From a virus: DNA of 26,202 nt. The stretch covers positions 1 to 26,202 of IMG/VR virus record IMGVR_UViG_3300035034_000705. The stretch is one strand, 5' to 3'. Position 1 is the first letter of the stretch. Each line of letters opens with the position of its first letter. Positions 1 to 8,668 of this stretch are shown piece by piece. The translations under genes and the position numbers were made by a program. The notes beneath the pieces were generated by a model. It searched no databases. It had not been told where the DNA came from and saw nothing but the letters and a program-made list of their open reading frames with translations.

Positions 1-2
1 CT

Positions 3-1643
3 AACCCCGAGCTATTCTGCGCCGTCAACCTTAAGATCATGGCTAAGCTACCTGGAGGGGGAAACCTCAACAGGAGCCTTATACCGTTTAAGTGGAACAG
101 GGCGCAGAAATACGCTCATGCGCGGCTTGAGGAGCAGAAGGCCAAAACGGGCAAAGTCCGGGCGTTAATTTTGAAAGGCCGTCAGCAGGGCATCTCCACA
201 TACGTCTCCGCGCGCTTCTACCACCGCGCCAGCCTGTTTAAGGGCACCTCAGTCTATATCCTGTCCCACGAGCAGAAATCGGGCCTCACGCTATTCAGCA
301 TGGCCTCGACATACCACAAGAAAAACTCACTAGCACCCCACACCTCAGTTGAAAATAAATCGGAGATGGAGTTTGACCGACTTAACAGCAAGTACGCCGT
401 CGGCACCGCTGGGGAGAGTGAAGGCGGTCGTTCGCAAAATGCTACCCATTTTCACGGCAGTGAGGTTGCGTTCTGGCGTAACGCTACAGCCCATTTTGCC
501 TCGTCCGTCCAGACAGTTGCTGACGCCCCTGGTACAGAGATTATCTTGGAGAGTACCGCCAACGGACCCTCTGGTGAGTTCTTTGAGAGATGGGAAAACG
601 CGGTCAGAGGCGACGGCGATTACATCGCGATCTTTATCCCGTGGTTCTGGCAAGACGAGTACGCCCGCGAGGTAGACGAGACCTTTGAGTTGATGGACGA
701 CGGAAGCGACGATTTTCTGTCTGAGAAACAGTATTACGAGATGTTTGAGAGCGACGGCTGTACCCTCGGCCACATGGCCTGGAGGCGTGCTAAGATTAAA
801 GAGCTAGGGTCACACGCAATCTTCGACCAGGAGTACCCTGGTACAGCGCATATGGCCTTTGTGACGACAGCCACCGACAACTTCATTAAGGCTTTACCCG
901 TTCTCCAGGCACGTAAAAGAGAGCGCGAGGGCACAGGGCCTAGGATTATGGGCGTTGACCCCTCAGGGGCCTCAGGAAGCAAGGGAGACAGGTTCGCGGT
1001 CGCTATCCGCGAGGGCCTCAAGGTGACATCGCTGACATGGCGCACGGGCATGTCCACTATGGAGGGCTACAACTACGTCTCAGACCAGATAGAGCAGCAT
1101 CAGCCGGACCGGGTTAACATAGACGCAGGGGGTATCGGCGCGTCGATCGTGTCGCTCCTCAAGGACAATTTGCCGCCTGACCAAGCCCGGCTCATCCATG
1201 CAGTCAACTTCGGCTCTCCGTCTCAGTTTATGAATATCCGCAAGCAGGCGCGCGGCTCTGGAGGCACGCACCATCCGGACCGCAAGCCCGGACCAATAAA
1301 CCGCCGCGCCGAGATGCACATGCGTATGCGAGAGTGGCTCATGCTCCAAGAGGGGGCGGATCTGCCTGATCTGGACGAGCTACAGGGCGATCTTACAGCG
1401 ACCAAACAACGCTATCGTTTAGACAACGATATACAGCTTGAGAGCAAGGAAGAGATGAGGTCACGTGGCGCTAAGTCGCCAGACCTTGCGGATGCTATTG
1501 CTTTGACCTTTGCTACGACAACCCATATACCTATGCGCAATAAAGGCGGTAAAGCCCCCACGTCGGCGCTCATTAACCCAGACACCGCGCGCAATGTCGC
1601 CCGCTCTGGCCAGACCTTCGGCAGCTATGGATGGATGACATGA
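3..1643 (+). CDS. terL: Terminase large subunit (packaging ATPase/nuclease), 5' partial
   Basis: This is the DNA-packaging motor. It hydrolyses ATP to pump DNA through the portal, and its nuclease domain cuts the concatemer. The Walker A segment GRQQGIST lies near residue 48, counting from the ATG at 39. A Walker B-like strand ending in E is at EIILESTANG. The RNase H-like nuclease domain follows, with GVDPSG, then VNIDAGGIG, then SPDLADAIAL, which supply the expected acidic residues. The frame is open from base 3 through the ATG at 39, and the residues before that ATG look like ordinary protein. No Shine-Dalgarno precedes the ATG. The true start is therefore probably upstream of the window and the protein is cut by the edge. 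The 3' end overlaps the portal start in an ATGA arrangement. The family call is firm; the start is not. Confidence 0.93.
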   Translation, partial: NPELFCAVNLKIMAKLPGGGNLNRSLIPFKWNRAQKYAHARLEEQKAKTGKVRALILKGRQQGISTYVSARFYHRASLFKGTSVYILSHEQKSGLTLFSMASTYHKKNSLAPHTSVENKSEMEFDRLNSKYAVGTAGESEGGRSQNATHFHGSEVAFWRNATAHFASSVQTVADAPGTEIILESTANGPSGEFFERWENAVRGDGDYIAIFIPWFWQDEYAREVDETFELMDDGSDDFLSEKQYYEMFESDGCTLGHMAWRRAKIKELGSHAIFDQEYPGTAHMAFVTTATDNFIKALPVLQARKREREGTGPRIMGVDPSGASGSKGDRFAVAIREGLKVTSLTWRTGMSTMEGYNYVSDQIEQHQPDRVNIDAGGIGASIVSLLKDNLPPDQARLIHAVNFGSPSQFMNIRKQARGSGGTHHPDRKPGPINRRAEMHMRMREWLMLQEGADLPDLDELQGDLTATKQRYRLDNDIQLESKEEMRSRGAKSPDLADAIALTFATTTHIPMRNKGGKAPTSALINPDTARNVARSGQTFGSYGWMT

Positions 1644-3772
1644 TCGACGGACCAAAATACGCCAAGACAGTTGTTGACGAGCTACGAGAAAAGAAAAAAG
1701 AACCGCCAGTTCCTGACGGGTTTGAGACGAAAGAAGAGTTCATCAAGTGGGCGATTGACACCTACGGCAAAGACTTGGATTCTGACAGGCTAAACCGCCA
1801 GCAGGCAATCCAGGACATGAAGTTTGTCGCCGGGGACCAGTGGGACGACCGCGTACTACAGCAACGTATAGCCGACCGTAAGCCCACACTAACGATGAAC
1901 CGCCTCCCAGCGTTTGTTGGCCAGCTTATTGGCAACCGCCGCCTTAATGAAACTGAGGTAAAAGTCGTTCCCGACACAGGCGGAACAAAGGACGTTGCCC
2001 GTATTCGCGAAAGCTTAATCCGGTCCATTCAGAAAACATCGAACGCTAACTTTGCGTACAACAAAGCGGCAGAGAATCAGATCATATCGGGCGAAGGCAA
2101 CTGGAAGATCGAAGTAGACTACGCGCACGACGACGTGTTCGAGCAAGACATCAAAATATGCGCAATTCCTAACCCGTTGTCGGTTGTATGGGATCGATCG
2201 GCACATGAGCCTACGGGCGCGGACGCGAAGCACGTCTTTGTGCTAGACGCTATTTCTCACCAAGATTTTAAGAAAGAGTACCCGTGGGCCAAAGGCAGTT
2301 CCACCGGCTCGGACATACGCTCCTACCTGACAGGTCAGGGGATTGAGAACAACTGGTTTGAGCAAGAGACGTACCGCCTGATCGAGTTTTGGAGGGTACT
2401 TTCACGCAAGCGAACGGTTGCCCTTCTAGAGTCCGACGTGGACCCATTTGCCGAGGCGCAGGTGGAGGACGTGACCGACCTGGAGCCAGAAGAGTATATC
2501 GATCGACTGGTCCTGGACAGCAGCGGTGTGCCTATCATGCGGGAAGTTGACCGTAAGTACGCCCAGATGTATCTCATGACCGCTACAGATATCCTCGAAG
2601 GCCCTTACGAGCTGCCCGTGCAGCGCGTGCCCGTAATCCGTTGCTGCGGCTGGGAGGTCAACGTTGGCGATAGTCGTCAGCGCTGGGGCTTAGTCCGCTT
2701 TCTGAAAGACCCGCAGCGCCTACACAACTACTGGCGTTCGACCATTGCCGAGAAGCTTATGATGGCTCCAAAGGGCAACTGGATTGCGGCTGATAAGTCC
2801 GTAGAAGGCCGAGAGAACGAGTGGCGCAACAGCCACATATCTAACGACCCTCTGCTCACGTATAACAGCGAGGAAGGTCCGCCGCCGCAGCGCGTACCTC
2901 CTGTCCCAATGGAGCCAGCTCTCGTCGAACAGGCGGGCATGGCCAGTCAGGATTTACATGATATTTCTAACCTTCATCAAGCAAGTCTTGGTCAGCAGAG
3001 CAATGAGGTTTCTGGCCAGGCGATTATGGCTCGTCAGAGAGTTGGAGAGACGGGTACTGCAATTTACGAGACGAACCTACAGCTTTCTATCGAAGAGACT
3101 GGCAAAGTGCTTAACCAGCTTATTCCCCTCGTTTATGACACGCCTAGAACGATTAAAATCATGGGTCCAGAGGCTGAGAAAGTCTCCACCGCCCTGATTA
3201 ACGACACGACCAACTCAGAGAGCGTTGACATCACCCTTGGGCGCTACAGCATCACGTCCTCCACTGGACCCAGCTATGTCACCAAACGCGTTGAGGCCGG
3301 GGCGTCTATGCTCAACATGGTTAATGCAGCGCCTCAGGCTATGCAGGTTGCTCTGGACAAAATCGTTGAGGCACAGGATTGGCCCGGCGCGGACGCTATT
3401 GCTGCGCGTCTGCGTACACAGCTTCCCCCAGGCGTTGTCCAGGCCAACGAGATGACCGACGAGGAGAAGCAGGCCCAAGTTGCTGCTCAAGAGGCTCAGC
3501 AGGCTCAGCAGGCCCGCGATGACGCTATGCTAGGCGCTCAGGTCAACGAGAAGAACGCACGTGCAGAGCAGGCTTTGGCCCTCGCGCAGCAAGCAATCGC
3601 CAACTCGGCCAAGATGATGTCCGAAGTTGGAGTGAAAGCGGCAGACGTTGCCGCAAGTGTAGAAGACGCCGAGACCAAACGGTTCTACGAGGCCGTTGGC
3701 ATCTACCAGGACTTCCTAGCCACACAAAAGCAAAGTGACCAAAATGACAGACCAGACCAAGCAGACGCCTAG
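1631..3772 (+). CDS. Portal protein, P22-like
   Basis: This forms the ring at the packaging vertex through which DNA enters and leaves the head and to which the neck proteins attach. The N-terminal segment matches the P22-type portal style: a GDQWDDRVLQQR stretch followed by RKPTLTMNRLPAFVGQL and GNRRLNE around residues 70-105. The core contains LHNYWRSTIAEKL and a QASLGQQSNEVSGQAI segment near residues 440-470, also typical of this family. The last ~120 residues are Ala/Gln-rich and predicted helical, compatible with the C-terminal barrel of P22-like portals. The length (713 aa) fits. Two in-frame ATGs (1631 and 1640) are possible. The one at 1640 overlaps the terminase stop as ATGA, which favours translational coupling. 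The scaffold gene begins inside its 3' end. Confidence 0.9.
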   Translation: MDDMIDGPKYAKTVVDELREKKKEPPVPDGFETKEEFIKWAIDTYGKDLDSDRLNRQQAIQDMKFVAGDQWDDRVLQQRIADRKPTLTMNRLPAFVGQLIGNRRLNETEVKVVPDTGGTKDVARIRESLIRSIQKTSNANFAYNKAAENQIISGEGNWKIEVDYAHDDVFEQDIKICAIPNPLSVVWDRSAHEPTGADAKHVFVLDAISHQDFKKEYPWAKGSSTGSDIRSYLTGQGIENNWFEQETYRLIEFWRVLSRKRTVALLESDVDPFAEAQVEDVTDLEPEEYIDRLVLDSSGVPIMREVDRKYAQMYLMTATDILEGPYELPVQRVPVIRCCGWEVNVGDSRQRWGLVRFLKDPQRLHNYWRSTIAEKLMMAPKGNWIAADKSVEGRENEWRNSHISNDPLLTYNSEEGPPPQRVPPVPMEPALVEQAGMASQDLHDISNLHQASLGQQSNEVSGQAIMARQRVGETGTAIYETNLQLSIEETGKVLNQLIPLVYDTPRTIKIMGPEAEKVSTALINDTTNSESVDITLGRYSITSSTGPSYVTKRVEAGASMLNMVNAAPQAMQVALDKIVEAQDWPGADAIAARLRTQLPPGVVQANEMTDEEKQAQVAAQEAQQAQQARDDAMLGAQVNEKNARAEQALALAQQAIANSAKMMSEVGVKAADVAASVEDAETKRFYEAVGIYQDFLATQKQSDQNDRPDQADA

Positions 3773-4895
3773 CAGCAACCCTCTCGAAGCAGAGGCAGAC
3801 CACACTAAGTTTAAAGTCGTAGAGCAGTCCGATGAGGCACAGCGGAATGCCCGATCGAGAGATGCGGACAATAGCGATAAAGCAGCCGACGACACCGCGT
3901 CAGATGAAAGCATTATTGCTGATCTGGTGGACAGTGACGACACGATCGACGACTTGGACGATATCCTCCATGACGACCTAGAGGACGGCGATCTAAAAGA
4001 TGATGATGACGACCTAGAGGACAATGATGACGACCTAGAGGACGGCGACCTAAAAGATGATGACGAGCCAGACGAGGACGGTAAAAGCCGCAAAAAGAAA
4101 GGCTCCACTCAGCAGAGGATGAACCAACTTCTCCGCGAACGCAGAGAAGCCAAGCAGGAAGCTAAGCTTGAGCGAGAGGCCCGTACAGCCCTCGAAGCAC
4201 GCCTTGCAGCGCTTGAGGAAAAGTTGACACAGCCGGAAGCCGCTGATACGTCTAAGGACGACGCCAAGGAACTTGTCGAGCCTAATCCCGACGATTTTCA
4301 ATATGGCGAACTTGATACGGAGTACACAAAAGCACTCCGCGCCTATGACCGAGACTTAGTACGGCAGGAGCTTCTAGGCCGTCTTGACAAAGACAAAGCT
4401 ACGGAAGACGAAGCCCGGCAGCAAAAAGCCGCTGAGCAAAAAGCTCAGGAAATTGCTACGCAGTATTCTACCACGCTAGATAGAGGCACCGCAAATTACG
4501 ACGACTTCCAAGAAGTTGTTGTCGATGCTGCAGACAAAGGAAAATATGCTTTGTCTGAAACCGTAGCGATGGCGGCACTGCGGTCAGAAGTAGGAGATCG
4601 TGTACTTTACACGTTAGCCAAGAACCCAAAGATGGCACAAAGCATAGCTTCAATGGTTACGCAGGACGCCGACGGGAACAAAGTTGACGACGTAAAACGC
4701 CAAACTGAGGCCTTCGCCAGACTTGAGCGCCGATTTTCGAAAGAATCCTCTAAAGGAAGCAGAAGGGCGAGTAAGGCTCCTCAGCCGCCGCGACGGAAGT
4801 CTCGTGGCACAAGTGGCAAAAATAGGGCCGACCCCGCTAATGCGAATGACTTCCTTGCACTAGAAAAAGCCTATAACTCAGGCGAACTAAATTAG
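3744..4895 (+). CDS. Head scaffolding protein
   Basis: This is inferred to guide coat assembly and then leave the procapsid. Position between portal and coat is the classic scaffold position. The first ~60 residues are polar. Next comes a run of Asp/Glu with tandem repeats (about residues 65-110), then a basic coiled coil (around residues 120-160, with MNQLLRERREAKQEAKLE). A segment of the form PNPDDFQYGELDTEYTKAL follows, and then a helical domain with ALRSEVGDRVLYTLAKNP. That late motif is common in phage scaffolds of this group. The C terminus is very basic (KGSRRASKAPQPPRRKSRG), which fits coat binding by charge. The start is the ATG at 3744; an in-frame GTG at 3735 would add three residues. 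Neither has a clear ribosome site, and both lie within the portal gene, so coupling is likely. Confidence 0.82.
   Translation: MTDQTKQTPSSNPLEAEADHTKFKVVEQSDEAQRNARSRDADNSDKAADDTASDESIIADLVDSDDTIDDLDDILHDDLEDGDLKDDDDDLEDNDDDLEDGDLKDDDEPDEDGKSRKKKGSTQQRMNQLLRERREAKQEAKLEREARTALEARLAALEEKLTQPEAADTSKDDAKELVEPNPDDFQYGELDTEYTKALRAYDRDLVRQELLGRLDKDKATEDEARQQKAAEQKAQEIATQYSTTLDRGTANYDDFQEVVVDAADKGKYALSETVAMAALRSEVGDRVLYTLAKNPKMAQSIASMVTQDADGNKVDDVKRQTEAFARLERRFSKESSKGSRRASKAPQPPRRKSRGTSGKNRADPANANDFLALEKAYNSGELN
3972..4063 (+). repeat. Tandem acidic repeat inside the scaffold gene
   Basis: A 35-bp unit at 3972-4006 recurs at 4029-4063 with a single T/C difference. Its first 14 bases (GACGACCTAGAGGA) occur a third time at 4008-4021. 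The unit encodes DDLEDGDLKDD, so the repeats lengthen an Asp-rich acidic arm in phase with the reading frame. The near identity suggests recent slippage or duplication. Confidence 0.9.
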
Positions 4896-4907
4896 AGGAT
4901 TACCCAA

Positions 4908-6167
4908 ATGGCTAACCAGTTTCTCAATGCAACCGAGTACGCGAACGCGTTCCTCGTCTTGCTGAAAAACCAACTGGTCGCGGCAAAGCTCGTGACTGGT
5001 GAATTTCGTGATGAAGTGACTGACGAAAATGGTCTCTCCGTCAACATTAAACGTCCACCCCGCTTTATTGCTAACGACGGCGCAGCTCTCGCAGCTCAAG
5101 ACATCGTAACTGGCTCTACCAACGTCCGCGTTGACCAGTACAAGAACGTCCACGTTTCCGTTGGCGATCTTGAGTACGTCCAGTCTTTCAACGAGCTGAT
5201 CAAGAACGAAACCTTGAAGTCTGCCGCGTCCGAATTGGCGCATACGATCGACGGCGCTATCCTGAACGAGATGAAGTTCTTTCACTCTTCGGTCGGTACT
5301 CCGGGCAATGTGATCGGAACACCGCAGCAGTTCAACGCCGCGCATACGCGTTTGATGAACCAAGCGGTCCCTAACGAGAGCATCAACGCTATTGTGTCCT
5401 TCGATGACGGCGCAGCAATTCGCGGCTCCCTAATCGGCGGGGATATCCCGGGCATCAACCGGACCGCACTTGAGCGCGTCCGCATCCCTCTCATCTCCGA
5501 GATTGACTTGTACGCATCCAACAACCTTCGTTCGGTTGTCTCTGGTACGCGGACAGGGGGCACAGGCCCAGCGGTCAATGGCGCAAGTCAGAACGTCAAC
5601 TATCGCGCCGTGAAAGACACAAACGTTCAGACACTGAATGTGGACGGCCTAGGTGCGAACGCGACTGTTGCGCAAGGTGACATCTTCACCATTGCTGGCG
5701 TCTTTGCGATTAACCCGCGCAGCCGCGAAGTTCTGCCTTACCTACAGCAGTTTGTTGTCATGGCAGACGCTACGGCATCGGGTGCAGGCGCAGCAGCCCT
5801 CACAGTGTCTATGCCTATCATCGTACCTGGCACCAATGACGGCACGAGTACAGTTGCCAATACGGCCTTTGCGACGGTCTCCGCCGCCCCTGCCGACAAC
5901 GCAGCTATCCAGTTCTACGCCGGAGCAAACGCAAGAGTTCCCGTCCGCGCAGCCTTCCATCGCCGGGCAATCTCTCTCGTATCTGCAAGACTGGCAATGC
6001 CATTTACAGGCGAGGCGTCCTTTGTGACCGACCCTGATACTGGCGTGTCTGTTCGCTACTGGCGCGGCTCTGATATCCAGACAGGTGCCCACATCCACCG
6101 CTTCGATACGATCTACGGCGTAGATAATATCCAGCCAATGCTAGGCGTCCGTGTAAACGGCTCCTAA
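4908..6167 (+). CDS. Major capsid protein, P22 gene 5-like coat
   Basis: This is the shell-forming coat protein with the HK97 fold as found in P22. The N terminus (MANQFLNATEYANAFLVLL, then LSVNIKRPPRF near residue 43 and VSVGDLEYVQSFNEL near 83) matches the P22 coat family pattern, as do ASELAHTIDGAIL and the length of 419 aa. A Gly/Ala/Thr-rich stretch, including GDIFTIAGVFAINPRSREVL around residues 255-280, corresponds to the part of P22-like coats that carries the conserved INP turn. A good ribosome site (GAGGA at 4895-4899, 8 bases before the ATG) overlaps the scaffold stop codon, fitting the high expression needed. A strong hairpin follows the stop. Family assignment is confident; the exact extent of any telokin-like insertion domain cannot be judged by eye. 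Confidence 0.93.
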   Translation: MANQFLNATEYANAFLVLLKNQLVAAKLVTGEFRDEVTDENGLSVNIKRPPRFIANDGAALAAQDIVTGSTNVRVDQYKNVHVSVGDLEYVQSFNELIKNETLKSAASELAHTIDGAILNEMKFFHSSVGTPGNVIGTPQQFNAAHTRLMNQAVPNESINAIVSFDDGAAIRGSLIGGDIPGINRTALERVRIPLISEIDLYASNNLRSVVSGTRTGGTGPAVNGASQNVNYRAVKDTNVQTLNVDGLGANATVAQGDIFTIAGVFAINPRSREVLPYLQQFVVMADATASGAGAAALTVSMPIIVPGTNDGTSTVANTAFATVSAAPADNAAIQFYAGANARVPVRAAFHRRAISLVSARLAMPFTGEASFVTDPDTGVSVRYWRGSDIQTGAHIHRFDTIYGVDNIQPMLGVRVNGS

Positions 6168-6175
6168 CAACCTAC

Positions 6176-6205
6176 AGGGAGAGGAGACCCCAAGCTCCTC
6201 TCCCT
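6176..6205 (+). terminator. Hairpin after the coat gene, probable terminator or attenuator
   Basis: An 11-bp perfect stem (AGGGAGAGGAG at 6176-6186 pairing with CTCCTCTCCCT at 6195-6205) encloses an 8-base loop. It starts 8 bases after the coat stop. Only a weak pyrimidine tract (AACTTCTT) follows, so it may be a leaky terminator or an mRNA-stabilising 3' structure that sets coat levels above those of downstream tail genes. Confidence 0.75.
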
Positions 6206-6229
6206 AACTTCTTAACCTGGAGCATAGCT

Positions 6230-6640
6230 ATGGAAGTTGACAAAACAATAGAGTGGCCGTCCATGTGGTATCACCCAGCATCGGGTGAGTACGTGATCTG
6301 CGAAAAAGCAGACGAAGTTCCTGACGGATATGTAGACAACCTATCAAAGGTCGGAAAGGACCAGGAAGATGATGAAAAATCCAAGCCAAACCCAAACCCA
6401 AGAGCGAAAGCCAACGCAGCGAAGCGTCGCGCAAGAAGCAGCAATCGCAAAGCAGGGAATGATGAACCCACCGGGAACGGAAAAGTCAATGCCAAAGGGC
6501 GGAAAGTAGTCACCCTTGACGACTTAGAAACTACACGCGAAGACGTGATTGAGTTTCTAGCCGAAGAAGGCATCGACTATGACGACAAAATGACCGACGA
6601 CGAGCTAGCCACTTTGGCAAGCGCAAACATCAAGGACTAG
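6230..6640 (+). CDS. Small head-associated protein of unknown function, possible LEM/HeH-like C terminus
   Basis: This 136-residue protein lies between coat and neck genes. The start is well supported: TGGAG at 6218-6222, 7 bases before the ATG. The N terminus (WPSMWYHPASGEYVICEKAD, then EVPDGYVDNL) resembles short phage proteins found next to capsid genes. The middle (about residues 45-90) is Lys/Arg/Asn/Pro-rich and looks disordered. The last ~40 residues form a compact acidic helical module (TLDDLETTREDVIEFLAEEG, then DDKMTDDELATLA) reminiscent of helix-extended-helix/LEM/Rho-N-type folds that occur in phage head proteins. A role in the head or neck is inferred only from position. It is the first gene after the coat hairpin. 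Confidence 0.7.
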   Translation: MEVDKTIEWPSMWYHPASGEYVICEKADEVPDGYVDNLSKVGKDQEDDEKSKPNPNPRAKANAAKRRARSSNRKAGNDEPTGNGKVNAKGRKVVTLDDLETTREDVIEFLAEEGIDYDDKMTDDELATLASANIKD

Positions 6641-6644
6641 AGAC

Positions 6645-7415
6645 ATGGCGACGGGAAGCGAACTAGTTCTAGAGGCGTACCGCGAGGGCAACCTTATTGG
6701 GCCAAACGCTTCCCTCACCTTAGCACAGGCCAACGAGGGCCTTATTGCGCTCAACAACTTCCTAGAGACCCTCTACGGGTACGAGCTAGGAGACTTTGCA
6801 GGCGATTGGGCAATTCCGCCGCTCAACACGGCGCAGGTCCAGGGCAGGTTCCCCCTCTACCCTACCAATCTGTCCCCCAATAATAGCAACATATACTTGA
6901 ACCCGCCACCTAATGCGCGGCTCCTGATAAACTCAGACCAGAACATCACAGTCACGTTTCCGCAGTCGCCCGACGATGGCGCGCGAATGGCTCTGGTTGG
7001 TCTCGGCCCATCCACGGGCGTCATCACTTTCCTTGGCAATGGACGCACCATTGAGGGCAGCTTTACGCTCTCCGGCACCATGACCAATCTGACAGGCCGC
7101 AGGTACTTCTACCGCGCTGACATGGGCGACTGGACCCTGCTTGCACCTGTCACCGCTGACAGCTCTCCAATCCTCCCACGGGCCTATGACGACTTCCTCG
7201 CTCTAGGCATCCTAGACCGCCTATCGAGCCGCTTGGGTCGTCAGCTTACGACGAACCAATCCATGCGTTATAGGACCGCTATGGGCCGTCTACGGGCGCA
7301 GTTTAGGCAGCGCCGCGGTTGGCCAGTGGAGCAGTATGACACCCTCAGCACGCCTGCAGCAGACTTCCAGTATGGAGGCAACACCACGGGCCTCTTTGGT
7401 GGAGGCTCTGCCTAA
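6645..7415 (+). CDS. Head completion / portal adaptor protein, P22 gp4-like
   Basis: This probably binds below the portal and helps hold packaged DNA, as P22 gp4 does. The N-terminal helices (ELVLEAYREGNLIGPNASLT followed by ALNNFLETLYGYELG) and the C-terminal helical segment (DDFLALGILDRLSSRLGRQL with MRYRTAMGRLRAQFRQ) have the layout of phage head-to-tail adaptors of this group. The middle is beta-rich (GRFPLYPTNLSP, then a Gly/Thr-rich sheet around residues 95-155), so at 256 aa it is longer than P22 gp4. It sits directly before the gp10-like gene, which is the gp4-gp10 order of P22-like phages. Its stop overlaps the next ATG by one base (TAATG). The role is inferred from position and helix pattern; direct gp4 homology was not tested. 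Confidence 0.68.
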   Translation: MATGSELVLEAYREGNLIGPNASLTLAQANEGLIALNNFLETLYGYELGDFAGDWAIPPLNTAQVQGRFPLYPTNLSPNNSNIYLNPPPNARLLINSDQNITVTFPQSPDDGARMALVGLGPSTGVITFLGNGRTIEGSFTLSGTMTNLTGRRYFYRADMGDWTLLAPVTADSSPILPRAYDDFLALGILDRLSSRLGRQLTTNQSMRYRTAMGRLRAQFRQRRGWPVEQYDTLSTPAADFQYGGNTTGLFGGGSA

Positions 7416-8659
7416 TGGTCGGCGTCCCTCTAGGGTTTCAGTCCTACAAGCGGCAGTATGGCCAGGAGCCAGAAATCCGTCTTGTGAACCGCTTTATCGA
7501 GGAAGACCCAACGAACCAGGTTGAGAAGATCAGCTTGCTATCTCGTCCAGGGACAACCGCGTTCGGCGGAGCAGGCTCAGGCCCAATCACCGCGCTGGCG
7601 CACCAGCAAGGCGTGTTCAACGATGATCTGTTCTACGTCTCCGGCGACGCGGTGTTTAGATGGGACGGCGTTAACGCGCCGATCGGCCTTCTCGGCAGTG
7701 TGGCTACCGACACTATTCAGGCAACAACCTTTGTCGCAGGCCCGGGCTACGAGCACTTTTTCATCGCCGACGGCATCTCCCTGAAATACTATGACGGCCC
7801 AGCCGCAGCGACGGCCACCCTCACAGTGACCCCAGCATCCCCGCCAGACATCGTGGCCACTGACACTGTGACTATCGCAGGTGTCTACTACGAGTGGACG
7901 GCAGGCTCCGTGGACGCAGGAACGCCTGCAGGCACTATGGCAGCCCCGTGGCTTGTGGTGCTAGGCGCTGACGACGAAGTGTCCCTGACCAACATGGCAG
8001 CAGCTATCAACGCCTCAGGCATTGCTGGAACGACGTACTCTACCGCTCTTGCGCAGAACACAGCCGTTGAGGCCCCAGCAACTACGCCGACATCTCTGTC
8101 AGTTCGTGCCCGCGTGCGTGGCACTGGAGGCAACGCGATTACTCTTGCTGAGACAGGCGCTAACATAGCCTGGGGCAGCGCGACACTTGCAGGGGGCGGC
8201 AACCAGCAGCTCAACCAGATAATCACACCTGACGACGTGGGCATGGTCTCTCTAGCGACGCTAGCGAGTTTTGTTGTCGCCGTCGTATCTAACTCCCAAA
8301 GGTTCTACTTTATCCGGCCCGGTGAGGTGACGATCGACCCGATCGACTTTGCCGAGGCAGAGAGCGAGCCTGACGAGCTGATCGACGTGACGAGGGTAGG
8401 AGACGCACTGTACTTCTTCGGTCAGTCGTCCACGGAAGTCTGGTATGCGTCAGCAGACCCTCTTCTCCCGTTCCTTCGGCAGCAGGGGCTTGCATTCAGC
8501 CAAGGCATTCGGCCTGGGACGTTTGCACAGCTCCGTAATACGGCCTTCGTTGTGGGCGAAGACAAGATAGTCTATAAGGTCGCTAACGGGAATTTTCAGA
8601 GAATATCAACACACGGCATTGAGGAGCGCATCCGCTTAGGCCTCGCCGCACAACCATAG
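7415..8659 (+). CDS. Tail accessory factor / DNA stabilisation protein, P22 gp10-like N-terminal part, with inserted module
   Basis: P22 gp10 plugs the neck and keeps packaged DNA inside. The first ~130 residues (GFQSYKRQYGQEPEIRLVNR, EKISLLSRPGTTAFG, GYEHFFIADGISLKYYDG) and residues 280-390 (VVSNSQRFYFIRPGE, YFFGQSSTEVWYASADP, FVVGEDKIVYKV) fit the gp10 propeller family. Between them, about residues 136-262, lies a Thr/Ala/Gly-rich module that also occurs in the next gene. The protein stops at 414 aa after one blade-like strand (GNFQRISTHGIEERIRL). It lacks the last blades, which seem to be encoded separately at 10862-11647. GGAGG at 7401-7405 precedes the start, and the preceding stop overlaps the ATG by one base. 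Together these suggest a split or interrupted gp10. Confidence 0.78.
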   Translation: MVGVPLGFQSYKRQYGQEPEIRLVNRFIEEDPTNQVEKISLLSRPGTTAFGGAGSGPITALAHQQGVFNDDLFYVSGDAVFRWDGVNAPIGLLGSVATDTIQATTFVAGPGYEHFFIADGISLKYYDGPAAATATLTVTPASPPDIVATDTVTIAGVYYEWTAGSVDAGTPAGTMAAPWLVVLGADDEVSLTNMAAAINASGIAGTTYSTALAQNTAVEAPATTPTSLSVRARVRGTGGNAITLAETGANIAWGSATLAGGGNQQLNQIITPDDVGMVSLATLASFVVAVVSNSQRFYFIRPGEVTIDPIDFAEAESEPDELIDVTRVGDALYFFGQSSTEVWYASADPLLPFLRQQGLAFSQGIRPGTFAQLRNTAFVVGEDKIVYKVANGNFQRISTHGIEERIRLGLAAQP

Positions 8660-8668
8660 GAACGAGAC

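Noticed and set aside
4855-4877. Possible promoter before the coat gene (TTGCAC and TATAAC)
   Set aside because: The spacing is only 11 bases, far from the usual 16-18, so it is not a credible sigma-70 promoter.
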